Notes: a model not told the origin generated them from the sequence alone. DNA of 64,000 nucleotides from Pyrrhosoma nymphula (GCA_963573305.1 OY754327.1:57466244-57530243); one strand, 5' to 3'. Counted from the stretch's first letter, positions 44,445 to 58,829 are shown. Numbers and translations: made by a program.

Positions 44445-45760
44445 ACTAAACGAAAGGCTACTAAAGAAGAAAAACTGCCAGAGCCTGAAGTACTAGGGGA
44501 AAAAAGCGTGACAAAGGCATACGAATGTTGATCAGACAGAATTGAGTCCGCTGTTTTCACATCAGTGGGAATTCCTCAGTAATTGGAACCTATAAACTAG
44601 TGTGGCGTGGGTCCTCAGAACACAAAATATTTGCAACAAAATTTGCCTTTTCACTCGAAATTATCAAGTCGAAAAGTTACGGAATCGAAATCCTGGATGC
44701 GGATGCCCATAATGTCAATCATCGGGCTCGCTGAGCCTCTGACTTTAAGCCCGTGCGACACGCATCAATATGCTGGCAATCTCTAAGTTGTTGGATTAGG
44801 CCTACCTTGACAAGCACCAAATTGGAGTAGAAGGCATTGGGATAAAGTCCCCGTCTTTTACTTGTGGGATCGTGGGTCCGAACACCACATAATTTAAATT
44901 TTCATCACCTAGAGCATAGGTTCTTACGTAGTTGTCTACTAAATTAGTAAATTAAGCTCTAATACCAAAGCTACAAATAGGCATATTTCATAATTTATAA
45001 TTATAGAAGCCACTGGAGTTATAATGTAATTTAATTTCACTTTTCACTTTATAAGTCATTTCTATGTAGTAGTCTGATGGATAAAATTTGAGAGGGGAAT
45101 ACGAACTCATAATTTGGCTCAGTATAGGAACAATAATTATTTTTATTGTTATCATCCACCCCCAATTTTCAATCCCACATTCTATTTTCAGCCCAATCTA
45201 AGAACTACGAGTATGCTCCGTGTTTTGCCGGCCAGAGCATTACTAGTAGGCACTCTGCAAAACAAGCCTGTTTTTGCTACAGTTGAGAATTTCACGCTTC
45301 TGTAGTTCGTAAAAATTACAATTGAAAGCTTAAAATACGGAAATTGAAACAGCACTATCTAAAACATCTCTTTAAACCTGCGCACAGTAATATTTATCAT
45401 TCTCATGAAGAACTGTGGCTCGCTCTGGAGTAAGTTTGACAACTAATCCTTTTAAGACATGGCAAATCGCCACCAACTATTATACCAATATTCCGGCCGA
45501 TGTAGTTGGGCCAATAAATTGCATCGCATCATACGGGTAATAACCAGAATGTGCACACAAAACTTTCAGTTAAAAGAAACAGTGAGGTAACTGACTCCCA
45601 AAAAGGGCACTCGAGAAACTCCAAGACACAAAATTTTTATTCGTTAAGGGTCAGCATCCTCAGCAACGGCCAAGGTACCCGCAAAAGGCAATCAATACGC
45701 AACGCTTAGTAACTTCCACCGCTTGCATTGGTATATCCACACTTAATGCGGGGGGCATTA
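44445..45760. other. non-coding stretch with possible SINE
   Basis: At 44835-44900 a tRNA-like stretch (GTCTTTTACTTGTGGGATCG, then a B-box-like GGGTCCGAACACC) could be a decayed SINE. No gene is recognised. Confidence 0.3.
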
Positions 45761-45779
45761 TCGAAATACACAGAATGCG

Positions 45780-46985
45780 AAGCAAGAAGTGATCACGAAA
45801 AAAGGGAAGAGTGAAAAACTCCAGGAAAGAACCCGGATTCGTAGAAACCGGAGAGTGGGAACCATGGAAAAAACAAATTTGGGATGCACATTTGGTGAGC
45901 ATTTGACGCGGGTGTATGCAGAAAACGTGAAATGGTCGCGGGTGGAGGGAATGAGACTGAACCGGGAGGCCAGACGAGTGATGCAATCAATCTCCAAGGA
46001 ATAATTATTGAGAAAGGATGCGCGCTCGATGACGCACCCGACCAGAGACGGAATATGCGGTCGCCGTGGTGACGGCAACGAAGGAGAACGTCCTGTTCTG
46101 ACGGATATACGAAAGAACCCCCACGCCCGGATGCCTGACTCTCCCACCCCCTTTTCAACCCCTAACCCTCTCCACCGGTGCACAGACCCCCCCCCCAAAT
46201 CCCCTCCCCCCATTCACACACATATACCCCTAACCCCCCTCCCAATCCTTTCGGAACTTTCCACGGCTAAAAACGACGGGGGAGAGAGTGAGTGAGGAAG
46301 ATGGATGGAAGAAGACCCGCATAAGAAGAGCGTCAACTCGTCCCGCAGTTTTTCTTATACCGTTCCATCTCTGGCTTTAGCGGGAAAGGGGGGGGGGGGA
46401 GGTGGAGACGATGGGTAGTGCTTGGGCAAGGAAAGAAAGGGAGGGTGAGGAGAGATAGCGACGCCTTGGACGAGTGAAAATAGATACGGGGCGAGGGATG
46501 TAAAAAGCAACCTTGACCGCTCCCCGAGATGATGAGAAGTATAGCATTTGCAACTTTATCCGAGAGGAGACGGAAGAAGGGAGGACGGGGGGGAGGTGGG
46601 AGGGAAAGGAGAGGGACGAGGAATATTATAGCCGGCCACCGCCCTTCCCTTCTCCAAATCCCACCCTCTCCTCGCTCCCTCCATACAATCCCCCTGGTTG
46701 TCACCCTCCCGCCTCCCATTTATCGATTACCTCGTCTAAAACTGCCGAGAACGATTCTCCTTTCTTATGCGAGGGAGGCGTTTCTGCGAATTTGTCACCG
46801 CGCCACTGGTTTATATACCCACTGGAAATTCTTTACGCTCATCCCTTAATCCACTCTTACACGATTCAAGGCGATGCCCCAGGAGGGAGGGAATCAGCGT
46901 CGCCATTTCTGAGCCTTGCTTGCCTCCTCCTAACTCTTTGCTTTCTCTTTTTCTGCCTCTCTCATGGCTCCCTTCTGATTTGAAC
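45780..46985. other. GC-rich island with homopolymer runs
   Basis: Alternating C-rich (46130-46250, 46640-46740) and G-rich (46385-46460, 46560-46620) runs include a ten-G run near 46390. Overlapping frames on both strands up to 156 codons are low-complexity. A TTTATATA element is at 46808-46815. Promoter activity is possible but not shown. Confidence 0.35.
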
Positions 46986-46989
46986 GCTC

Positions 46990-49615
46990 GGTGCCATGAC
47001 GATATTGGCGCTTATTTCATTTCCTTCGCAGGTAATCTACTTGCGCGGACGATGAGATTTCGCTTAGCCGACCATCCGGATTTAGGGACCGTAGTCATTG
47101 AACGCGTTAAAGGATAAACGCGATAGGTTGAAGAAGGAAAATCTCCCAACACCGAGAAATCACAAGGGGAGAGAAAAGAGGATCTAAACAGTGTCGAAAG
47201 AGGACATCAATTGGAATAGTTCGCGTATTCGGCAAAGGATGTTTTGGACCAAGACAGGTATACTGGAGACGAGAGCTCAAGAGGAGACGCAAATGGAGCG
47301 TAAAACTCTATGGTTCGGAAAAATCGGCGAAGAGAAAGGAGGAGAATCCTACGAAGTAGGCTATTAGATGCGGGCGAGGGAGAGGATGAAAAAAACACTA
47401 GCGGAATAGAAACAAGACCAACGAGGAAGTGCTATGGTGAAAATTAAAAGGCAGTAGCTGATGGAAATTTGTAGTAAACAAAGAAAGTAACCGCACCGAA
47501 CGACACTGATGCATGTACATACCCAAACAAAAATTACTTTTTTTCCCACTTAATTTCCTCCAAAACGACGATTCATCGTCTTTTTCTTTCCCTAACCTAG
47601 CTCCTCACTTCAATAAAGACATCAAAATCATTCCTTTATTACTCAATACCGCTCACATCTATCCACATAGTATTTGCCCAATATATGCCCAATTGCCCGA
47701 CATGCCCATCATAGTCCAGTAGTTTTCCTTCTCATGCCAGGCCAAACCCTTGTTTGGCTTCAAGTAGAAGAATTTATTTTGATTCAAGGAGTTGATTTAG
47801 GAGAATTAAGAGAGTTAATTCAGAAGAAATCAAAAGTACTGAAACAACATACTGACGGGAAAGCTTCTGCACAATGGGAACGGGGAGGATGACCTTAAAA
47901 ATACAGTGCATATCAAAGAACGGACCAAGGCTCGGTTTAATGCTCTTCGCTTCACGTTAACCATAAAATAGAGTAATCCTACAGCTTATGCGAGATTAAC
48001 TGAGAGTTCTGGTTGATAATAGTGCATTAGACTCGGTTAGCTGACGAGAAATATATCGAAGAGTAGTTGCAACCCTATGAGACATTAAACCGAGAAAATG
48101 TTTAACTGGGCCTATGGGAGCCGTTCTGACCTGATGCTAACCTTAATCACACGGTGCTTGATCCTGGATCAATTTTAGGATAATAGCTAGCATTAGAGCT
48201 AACATAAGCAATAACCATAATGCCAAAGCTAAGATTCATTTCATGAACGATGAGCCCCATTTCGGTACTTACTACGATTAGGACCAAGTAGCTGTTTACC
48301 ATTAACGTTCACTTCATGTGCGCAGTGGGATCTTCAATTGTCAACTCCGGAGTATTCCAACGTTGCTTTCATGATCGTGGGAATGCTTGTAAGACAACTC
48401 CAATCATGCTTCTCCGTCCAAGGTATGAAGCGGTCTAGCAAAATATCAAACATCATGTGATACGGGCTTTAGACTATTACTCCTACAATTCACTTCAAAC
48501 CAGCTTAAGATGAAAATCATTAAATGCAATTGCGGGATCAAAATTCGGTTATATATTTCCTGCCTGCCATTATAACAAGTGATCAAACCACCCCCAATTT
48601 GGGAAGTATATGTATATTCGCGCCATTTTATGGGTCATTCGAGTCATGAAGATTATCAGAAGGAAGACTTACACTGATTAGAGTCATCTCAATGCGTGAC
48701 TTCAATAAGAAAACATTTTCATACTTCAAAATAGTGAATAAGTGAGCATTTAGTGCACCGAATCACTCTCCACTGAGTAAAACCGCTGTAAATGCTCGAG
48801 ACCGAGAGCCGATGGAGGGGAAACATTTATCACATTGAAAAGCAGCTTTTCTGGGTACAATTGGGTCTGCAATACATTTTCAACCCCAGTAGCATAAAGA
48901 AAACTACATTAAATGACGTTCGATCAACGGCGGGCGAATAAAAAGTTTGTTCTATTAGATTATTCGCAAGATTGCTCGTTTATTTTTCACTCTTACACGA
49001 TAGCAGATTTGATTCGTATGGAAATAAAACTTAAAGCTTGTCTGTTAAAAACTTCATTATGAATCTATTTGTCACACTCTATTATTAGCCACTTATTTTA
49101 CTCTTCAACCTCATATTACATTAAGCTTATATTAATTAGAAAAACCCAACAAGTAGGAGAGCGTTGCATCATAGAAGTAAGAAGCGAGATAGTTAAGTGG
49201 CCACTTCCAGGTGCATTGAGTTATTTTTTTTTCCAAATATACAAGCTCTTAAGCATCCACAAAAGACTTTAATCGCGCAAGGCAGAAGGTTCGAATGGTT
49301 CTGAGGGGTTATTTTGCAATCGATCTTGAGTTTTGGTGTAAACGTAACGTCACTATTTCCAAGTTATTCCGTATAAAGTCTTCAAATCCAAGATCCAAGA
49401 ACCAAGTATGGTGTGTGGTTGCTTTTCCACAAAGCTCACTAGACATTCCAAATAAAAAAAAACAACCCAGACAAAAATCAATGTATTCAGCGCAACGAAG
49501 GGATAAATCTTGGCTATCATCACAATGTGACTTCTCTCTTAAGGATGCTGTAAACGCACTTCACTCGAAAAGGGCGCGAAATACGTCTTATCTTTCAAGC
49601 TAATCTGTCACATAT
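46990..49615. other. AT-rich non-coding stretch
   Basis: No gene is recognised. A short plus frame ending at 47892 (EFILIQGVDLGELRELIQKK) looks less biased than its surroundings but matches nothing that I know. Confidence 0.35.
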
Positions 49616-49619
49616 ACAT

Positions 49620-49900
49620 GCAAATTTTGTTCACGCGACCCCCGTTAATGCGCCACCTTCCAGGAACGCATACTCAGGTGTATAAAGAGGAAGTGGGAGG
49701 GCTGCATCACGCAAATCCCAACCAAATTCAACCCTCAGCCTACTTAACAATTCGCCGCCACTTCCCCCATCCCCCACGCCGGCGTTCATACGGCTCCGGG
49801 CGTCGGAGCTTTTCATTTCATCGAGCCCTCCTCCCCATCCACACACATTCGCGCGCCCTTGAAAAGGGTTTACCAAAATTAAAGCTTCACCTGCTGAAGT
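49620..49900. other. GC-rich block
   Basis: A short C-rich block with a 94-codon low-complexity frame. No domain is visible. Confidence 0.3.
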
Positions 49901-50742
49901 AACGCTTTCATTTTTGCATCATCTTGACCCTATGCTGAATAATAATCATGAATACTGCACGATTAGACTGAATGTCGATCTCTACGAAGGACACAGCATC
50001 ACCATGGCATTTACACCAACTTTTGCCTATTCCTATCTTTACTAATTTATTCCGGAATTGCGCCACCATCGTAATGTGACGCATGTGATAAATCTACATT
50101 ATTCTTGTTATTATGAAATCCTAATAATTCTTTCTGTTTCAGAGATTTACAATATATATCCTTTTAAACAACAAGATCACTGGACTATGGTGTAAGAATC
50201 CATAGCATTGGTCTAAGGTAGCATTCGATGCGCCAACACCGAGAGATGCCCTTGTGCGTTCCTATCGAAACATGAAAGTCGAGGATGTCCGCCTGCGAAG
50301 CTAGAATAATTATTCCAGGAGACACTGAAATTCAATTTCACGGACATGGATCGGCATTGACTCTGGATTATGCCCCGCTACTCCGCCGTTAGAAGGGAAT
50401 CCACGTCACAGCACAATCTAAATGCGGGCACCAGAGGATGTGGGCACAAGGCAGCGGGTATACAGCCGAGGCTGGCATCCTCTTCCTTCATGAATCCAAT
50501 TTTATGTCGCCTTCTTCTATTCTGAGAAACAGACAGCGGGGCTCCTCTTGCCGAATGTCCGCGAAATATAGACTTCCCACTGACATCCGTGGCGCTGTGA
50601 GTCGTACATCAATGGCACAATGCTCCCACCCGTACTCAAAATGCCCTTCAATAGCGAAATAAATCCAAATGCAGGTATTTTTTTGCACCCCTCTTAATTT
50701 CCTGGACTAAAAAAAGTGGAAAACAAACAGGTACACACGAAA

Positions 50743-50782
50743 TAAAACGGTAAAAAATCAAACTCAATTTTTTACCGTTTTA
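50743..50782. repeat. hairpin with 16-bp stem
   Basis: TAAAACGGTAAAAAAT (50743-50758) and its exact inverse (50767-50782) enclose an 8-nt loop. No T-run or gene end next to it suggests a terminator. Confidence 0.7.
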
Positions 50783-51179
50783 CTCGAATGTTTCACGAAC
50801 TCGACGATTACTCTCAAACGATAGCTGTCCAGTACACAAAATGAAGATCAATTATTCCCCATAGTTATTTGTCACGTTTCGTCCAGAAAAAAAATAATTT
50901 TCGAAATATCCGAAAAGACAGGCACGCAAGAAACTCTCCAAACTTATCTAACACCACTTAATAATCATTCAAATCCAAACTTGACCCAAAGGTCGGGGTA
51001 AAAATCTATGAATCAATAGGTTAACTTTGGGGTTACTCGGCGGAGGGGATAAGTGAACTTTCGTGGCGGCCTGAAGTTCGCAGTATTGTAATTTATTTAA
51101 ATCGTTCCACGCGACAGAAACAGGGCCAAACTTCGACACAAAAGAAGACCACTTCATCCCGAATTCCCATTCCGGCGGA

Positions 51180-51840
51180 ATAATGGAGTCCCGAGGATAA
51201 AACAATGAGACTGAATCTCAAGGTCTGGAGATGAATTGGCGCTCTGTTTGTTTCCCAAAGAACCGCCCCGGATCAGATAAGGGATCAAAATCTCGCGCGT
51301 CCGAGCGAGGCTATAGCGTCCCTGCGTGTGTCCCTCCGCTTCTGCAGGGGAGGATGCAGGGGGGGGGGGACTTATTGTTAGTCGCCAAAGTTGACGCGGC
51401 GCCCAGATATGCATGTACAGCACCCTCCCGGAACCGTGGCGTGATTGCATGCAGATTTCGTCGATTTATCATTCAAACCTTGACCTACACGGAGACGAGC
51501 CGGGCAGAGGCGGAGGCAAGAGAGAGAGAGAGGGAGCGACGACACATCAAGTATAAGGAACTCATTTGCGGATTCATACAAAACTGGAGTGACGGTGGTG
51601 TGGGGCTTCACCCTCGGTCACGGGCAAGTGGAAGGAGAAGATAAGGGAGGAGGGGGAATGGGTTGAACGTCCCGTCCCAGGGGGCCCTCGCTTGGTGTTA
51701 TTAGCGATCACGCCACCCTTGATTCCTTCAGGGAAGGCTGGGTCAAGTGAAGTGGGCGGTTGAGAAGAGGGAGGAAAATGGGTCGCTGATCGTGAGGTAC
51801 AATCGCGGAGCAGAAGGTATGAGACGATTAAGGAGCACTC
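51180..51840. other. GC-rich island
   Basis: It includes a ten-G run (51360-51369), a GA microsatellite (51510-51535) and overlapping frames up to 137 codons without domain. Confidence 0.35.
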
Positions 51841-51849
51841 CACTCACAA

Positions 51850-54085
51850 TCAGTAATCAATTCTCTCCGTGACTCCGGCCATTAAGATTTCGGTCAATAC
51901 TGGTCGACCGTGCTTGGGCCGTCGCTAAATTAATAGTAAAACTATGGGTAATCACTTCAAATAAAGAGTACGTTTTTATTCCTGGCACAAAACAAACGTC
52001 TAAAGCACTAAGTTCAATTCTTGTATGAGGTAAAAAAACTGATAACCTCTGGCATCGACGAACTGTTTAACCACTTACAAGGGCACCTGATATTTCCAAA
52101 CCCAACTTATGTTGGGTAATTAATTTGAGGTCGACGCGAGTTTTTTTCTATGTTACATGAAGGATGAAAGAACTAATACTTCACTCCAAATCTTTCATGT
52201 TTCAATCATCAGCCAAAAAACCATCCAAGGACATTAGAGTAAAATTAAGCCAGATACTTTGAAATACCCTCTACAATAGGATTTTAAATGATCACGGAGC
52301 ATAAACATGGCATATCCACTTCCAAAGCGTCCCCCATGCCATATACATATATTCGGCATACCAAGGTGAGAGGTTTATGCTTTGATATCCTAGCATGCAA
52401 AAACAGAAGTCGGAACTATTCTATGCGCCGGAAATGCCCATTATAATCTAAACTACAAAACTTATCCAATCTGACCTGGAAATGCGTGAAAATGAAAGTT
52501 TATTTATTCAAATCGAGTCAACGATGACATTTTTACCATGATTGGATAGCGTGCCATATACACGTACAATAAATGTGAGTAAATTAGTAAAAGGTATATC
52601 GTATCGTTACATAACCTTAAAGGTATCACAATTCCCGACGCAAGAATAGTTTCCCATCCATTAATTAGAATTACATATGCCAGTAGTGATGTTAAATATA
52701 AATGTACTCGTATGTATGTACATCAAATAAGACGAGGAATGGGCATTAGATGAGACATGATCTGTTGTAGAGCTCAATCTACTACGGCATATGCAGCACC
52801 CCAGCTATCCTAAATAAAGAATGGGTTTCTCATAACTTTTCTCAGAGAACCTATTTTTTTTTCTTTTGACCTTTCTTTTGGCAATACATCGTCATCGAAC
52901 CTTCTTAAGAAAAAAACCCGTTTCTGATTATGGAATTTCAGGATTTACTGAGTACGCTGCCCACAAAAGCCGCGACGCACATAACCTATAAGGTGTGATA
53001 CACAAATCAGGAAGACTAAATTATTTTTAGGAAAAAATTTTTCGGGAAACTTTGATTGAAGAGTATTAATCTCCTCTTGAATCAAAACAAGAAAATCCAA
53101 ATATGATTAATAATTACAACCTAAACAATTAATTAGGCGGATATGAATTATATCAAGCGAATTCACATAAGTTTGGAAAATCCAGTGAACAATTTTAATA
53201 TCATATAATGTGTGCAAAAAAACTTATACTTTTCCAACGCAATAATGGAAATTGCAAAATCATGCGAGCGCGAAAATAATTTCCAGCGTAGTTTCTGACG
53301 AACAGACGCGTCATTGGAGAGAATATCAGAAGACCTTATCTACCGAAGGCCTGGGAAGAGTAGGTATGGGGCAAGGATTAGAAGGGCTTACTCGGAGGGA
53401 TCAACCCTATCTAACCCCATCCCACTCCGGAACTTCTTCGTAAATCGCTGACTGAGCTGGAATACTCGATCCGAGATGACGGCCTTTTTTCTTTCTTTTT
53501 TCACGAAGACCAACCTTTCAGCTCCCCAAGTGCCATTGGCAGCGTGTTGTAACTATCGATTGCGCCCCAGTGGGCTGCCAAGGATGACGTGGTCGATTGC
53601 AGATATTTTAAAAAACCAATCAGATATGCGACGCCTCCTCAGTGCTCTGACCTAAGATTCAATCGCTGGGTCGGTCGCCTGACGCAAAGGCATAATGACC
53701 GAGACTGCCCATGTAATCTGTTCAATTTTTGCGCAACTGGGGAATATTTGAGTACAAGTGAACGCAGAGCAGACCTGTCAGCTGAGACTCCAGAGATCGA
53801 CTTCGCAAACCGGACACACCCTGTTCATTTCGATAAGGAGGAGATTGACGCGCGAGAGTTCAAGGAATTTAAGTGGTATTAAAATTTTCTCCAAATTTAT
53901 GTTCTGCATAGTAATTTTCGCAAACGCTCGCACTTTTCACGGCCATTCGAGCTACTGCATACATCATAGATAACCACGAAATAAGCACGTCACAAAAATG
54001 TCATGTCAACGCGGCCCGCGTAAGTAACTGTACGAGGCAACAATTTTTATGACTTCTTCATTGCAATTTGGGAACTTATAAATCC
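51850..54085. other. AT-rich non-coding stretch
   Basis: No gene is recognised. The 97-codon plus frame at 53589-53882 is not compositionally extreme but has no known domain. Confidence 0.35.
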
Positions 54086-54089
54086 TTAA

Positions 54090-54632
54090 GGTAGTTTGAG
54101 CGAGATATTTCCCTAACCATAGTGGAGGCCATATTCGAATTCCATTTGTAATTTCAGCATCTGTACGCAGTATGAAGTAAATATTTCAATATTAACGGCG
54201 CAAAATATTGTTTTTTGACAAAAATGTCAGTACCTAATTAAATAAATATATAATCGTAAGTCTCCAACTTGACTCGTTTTTTTACGCCGTACGGTGGAAA
54301 CGCCTTCACAACAAAAGTTTTTTTTACGACTCTGTAAAAATTACTGCGGAGATTAATTGATTACTTTTAATACATAGTTGAGCTAACGTACAAACTATTT
54401 TTTGACGACATCTAGGAGTTAGAAACTCCTATTTTTTTTCAATATTCTCCATCTGGATCGCACGGCCGTAATCTATCCCATGTAAAATAGTATATATTTA
54501 AAGGCAAATTGCTGGTAAAGTGGTTCGGCAAGGTGTTAGTATTTTGATATCATAGGTAAGATAAGAGTTTTTTCTTCAAAATGAGGTCAAAATCATCAAA
54601 TTCTAGGTGAAGTGATATTTCGCTCAAACTAC
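54090..54632 (-). mobile_element. MITE family B, member 2 (complete)
   Basis: Both ends carry GGTAGTTTGAGCGA-type inverted repeats (54090-54105 and the inverse at 54618-54632). On the minus strand it collinearly matches member 1: ATATCACTTCA, TTTGATGATTTTGACCTCAT, GTGAAGGCGTTTCCAC and AATATGGCCTCCAC. At 543 bp it is the best preserved copy. TTAA precedes the left end, possibly a TTAA target site. Confidence 0.7.
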
Positions 54633-54639
54633 AAAAAGC

Positions 54640-57160
54640 TGATAGCTGAACACTCGAACACAAAACGTTTCATGCATTGTAATCCAATCAAATTATTTCA
54701 AAATTTTGGGTCCAACACAGGCATTTACATTCTGAATGTTGGGTGATAGTGGCAATGAAATGATACATGGTAGCGCATCCCACTACTGGGTAAACATCAA
54801 TATTAAGAGAGCGATAATTAGTGGCGTAAAGACTACTGCGAGCGATAAGTAAGCTTGAAGATAGGTTGGACAATCCTTAAGTACCAGACACGAACGACTG
54901 ATTCATTAATGAAAAAACAGCTTCCGGCTCACCTTCATGAAAATCAATTGAGTAAATAAAACCTGGTACATTTTCACCGCTGGTTTATGAAAAGTCGACC
55001 AGTTTCATCGTAAAGGCGATCAGGTAGAAGAATATACACTTTTCCCGTCAACTTTGAAATTGTAAAAAGCTTTATTATTTTGCGTTTTAAAAAGCGATAA
55101 TGAAGTTGGATTGGGGTAGGATTACCCGATTGCGCAAGGAAACAAGGATTTCGCACAGACGAAAACCAACTACAAATTCTTCTTCACGCGCATTTTGGAG
55201 AACGAACAGCAACAGTCATTAATTGTTAATCATTTTGAGCATAGGTAAACAGCACGTTCCTGTTAGTGACATGAAAAAATAATCGAATTATCCACATTTA
55301 TATAATGAAAGTATGGTCTCCGCCACAATGATAGTTGTACTCGAATGAAAATGAACATAAGAGGCGAAAAACCATTATACAATTCAACCTTGATATGAAA
55401 CTCGTCCAGCGAAAGAAAATTTTAATGCAATGGCGGTGTGCGTAGAGATAGTAAAAACAAATGCGCAGTTACTGTATCGCAGTTCCCACCACAAGACCGG
55501 CTTTACGACTGCCAATGCAGTTCACCTACGCAGAAACATAATAGACACGTGTTATGATCTCACAGCACGAGTGCTGTGAGATCATAACTGCTTGATTCGT
55601 ACGAGCGAGGACTCGTGAACTCTGAACCGTACCCCATTTGCAGCATATTTACTGAGAAAGCAGAATTCCCCATTCTCCCACCGGCATGCCAAGCACATAA
55701 GAAAGGTAAGACGTAAGGCGAAAACCACACATACACACTACTGTCACAAGGAAATAACAGTCCCCTGAATACACTCTGCTAAAGCTACTGCAAATGCGCA
55801 CTGCGGCAGTAATTTCGGCATTTATATAACTGAATTACCATTTATGCAATAAGACCTTAAACATTTACAGCAAAAATGACAACGGAAGTACGCCAAATAC
55901 AGTATCCTTGGGGTTACAAGCCAGGCTAGTTAAAACAGAAGGAGCAGTAGAAGTCTCATGCATGTGATTAGTATAAAATCATTATAGCATTTTGAATTCA
56001 CAGCTTTTACCCGTTTTTCTAATCTAACGGCGGATATTCGCTATTGCTTTGCACCGGGGCCCTGCTGTACCCTTAATATATGCGAATTTCTTCACATATG
56101 TACGAAAGGCTAACATTAATGAACTATTAATATCTTTCTAAGAGTGGTCCCGACAAGAGGTATTCTTTTGAGTAGACATTTTTCATGGTAAAAGTTGAGC
56201 ATGTTATGCTATAACTTTTAATAAAAAGAAGTCTGAAATAAAACTATCATCACCAAGAGTGAAAAAACTGAATGTAATTTTCCAAGAGATATGAGATTGC
56301 AATGTAATACTAGTGTTCCACTAAACCCAAGCGAAACGGACACAATCTTCCAGACCCAGGATCATGCTCCTATCACATCTCTCATTCTCAAGACAAAATA
56401 AGGGATCGAAGGTGAAATCAGCCTCGACTTATACCTGACAAAACAACGCCGGAGATCGTGTTGCCGTGGAGACTGTAGTGATGACTACCTATTCCGAGGG
56501 TCCTCGTTTGAATCCATGCAGAGGCGAAGATATCGTAGTGGGATACCGATCCCTCGTAGGGAGCCATGTTGAGAACAGTTGAAGTTCACAACTCCGAGAG
56601 TCGGATAGGACAAAAAATTATACACTCCCTAGAGCCCTTCATTACGAATAGGCTTATGCCAGGTTTCTCTCCATCCTGCCATGACCCCCAAAATAAAACT
56701 TGCACCATTACTTGTCCACCTATTATTAATGGTGCAAAGGACCTTCTCTGCCGATTATTTCCCCTAAAACTAGTACTTCAAATTGCCACGCAGGTGCTAA
56801 TATGTAACTTAACTTCCGGTACCCTAACCAGTTCCCGAACTACGACCTCCAAAGCAGAAATTCGTCTGTCGGGAGGGACGAAAACCCTAGGTCGTCTGTG
56901 CACCCTTATTTGCCAGTAGGCTAATTTCGCAGCGAGTTTCTTCCCATCCTCACTTAATTCCTAATATAACCCTTACAGCAATTACCTAACATCCTAACTT
57001 TAATGGGCTAATCTGCCCGTCATTTTACCTAAAACAAATGAAAAAGTAAAAGCAGTAAATGATACGCATCTAAAATCCTAAATACATTCTCAGCCACAAC
57101 CAAAGGAAATGAACACGACTGTATACCGCTTCCTTAAGTGGAAACAGCACACCTGCCCCG
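54640..57160. other. AT-rich non-coding stretch
   Basis: No recognised gene. It includes the hairpin at 55551-55588 and a 117-codon frame (56566-56919) without domain. Confidence 0.35.
55551..55588. repeat. perfect 18-bp inverted repeat, 2-bp spacer
   Basis: GTTATGATCTCACAGCAC (55551-55568) is followed by GA and its exact inverse (55571-55588). Confidence 0.85.
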
Positions 57161-57167
57161 ACAATAC

Positions 57168-57793
57168 GGTGGTTCCACCGTAAAATGACTTAGAAAGGCA
57201 AAATCACGCAAATGCTGGCTACTTAAAGAAAAGCCTGTCCTCTGATTTATATGAACAGCAAGACCATACCCTTCAAAGTTATTTTATTCCAAATTGGAAC
57301 TTGAATTCCAATGGAGTTACATGCAGGAATGGGTAAAACCACATGGAAAAAGAGAATTTTTTTAATCTAATAAAATGCCATTTCCGCCAAAAACATTTGT
57401 AAGAAGCGAATTGTTCAAAATAGGTGAATGGTAATAACAATGTAGGCGCCAGCCCATTTTATTATTTCATTATTAGTAAATTACTAAAATAATGGAGTAC
57501 AAACTTGTTTATTCAATGCAATTGGCGCGGCAGTCAGCTCCTACGGCTAGAAAATAGATGGATAGACGTCTTTATTGGGGCGAGGTTGAGACTTTAAAAT
57601 CCTTTCTTCCATCTAACCCCTAAGTATATTTCAAAAGATATTCGTCGCAAAATCTGCATATTTTGTACAGCAATTCAGTTTTCTAACCGCTACGGCTTGT
57701 CATCAGTGAAAGCAGTGTTTTTTAAAATGTAAACGAAAAGGAGGAATCCAGAAATTATTTTGACTCTCACATTCGCGCTGTGACCTCTTAAAG
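57168..57793. mobile_element. interspersed repeat A, copy 2
   Basis: Collinear with the outer parts of 15943-16968 and lacking the 466-bp insertion found there. The left end keeps GGTGGTTCCACCG; the right end (GCGCTGTGACCTC) is decayed. It shows the uninterrupted form of the element, about 625 bp. Confidence 0.5.
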
Positions 57794-57799
57794 GAGAGC

Positions 57800-58820
57800 T
57801 GTTCAAACCCGTGACGATGATCTTCCACCGCCGCGGAGATACGAACCCCGGCCATGAACCGATTCTAGAGAGCAAACCTCGACTGCTGCATGGTTTTCGT
57901 CGATAAAATGGTCGCAAGAGCGGCGGGTGAAAGTAGAGAGGGGGCAAGATGGGAGCTGTGGAAAAAAACCCTGCCACCCCCATCACTTTCTCTGGATATA
58001 GAGGGGAACGCAGTGGTGGTGGCGGAGAGGGTGAGAGTACGTACCCTCTGCAGCAGCCTGCATCGGTGCAATCCCATCCCCGGAGAACCCCATCACGCCC
58101 TCGCTTACAGGGGGGAAGGAACGAGTTCGGGGGTAAGACAGGAGGGGAGGGACTCACTTTCACCCGCACATTTCGAGCCTCCCTACCCTCCTAACCCCTC
58201 TCCCCCTCTGCACGGTTCGCAAATCCTTCGGGAGGCTGCGGCTGCGCATACAACCCTACGACCTCGCCCAACGGCGTCGAGGTTGCCTCGCAACGGGGAG
58301 GGGGGGGGGATGATAATGCACACACCCGCCCCATCCCCTTGCGAATCCGTTGCAGTGCGACTGAGGGGTCATTGGCAGAAAGGGACTAGAAGGAAGGAAG
58401 GGATCGCTGGAGCGAGGGGAAGACCGGCACACCCTTTTCGGGGACACTTTCCCTTTACGCCATAGCAACCGCTTCCGACCCACCTCCCTCGCAATCCCTA
58501 CCTCCCACACCAACGTCAGCTCCCTGCGAGGAAGATCTCTTTAAAAAATACGATCGCAGTGCGACCAGAATGAGTTACAGTCCGGGAGGATACCCCCCCC
58601 CCCCACAAAACCCTGCTCCTAGTGCCCGGGCTGCAGAAAAATTCAAGTGAGAATAATATTGGAGACGAAAAGATGATATTTTTGGTGAATGCATCTTCAG
58701 CGGAGTGGGGCGAGAATAGAATGGAAGGACGCATGCGCGGGATCTGAGGTAGCAACAACCTGGACCTCTGTCGCCCTGAGATCTCGGCGTGTTCGTAACG
58801 CGGAGAGCCGCCACCCTTAA
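57800..58820. other. GC-rich island
   Basis: Open frames of 159 and 191 codons lie on opposite strands over the same DNA (57690-58169 and 57890-58465), both low-complexity. G runs (58305) and C runs (58591) occur. No domain is visible. Confidence 0.35.
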
Positions 58821-58829
58821 CGAGAAGGA

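Noticed and set aside
57890..58465. 191-codon plus frame as a gene
   Set aside because: It overlaps a 159-codon frame on the other strand in a GC-rich island. Both are low-complexity, so the absence of stops is compositional.
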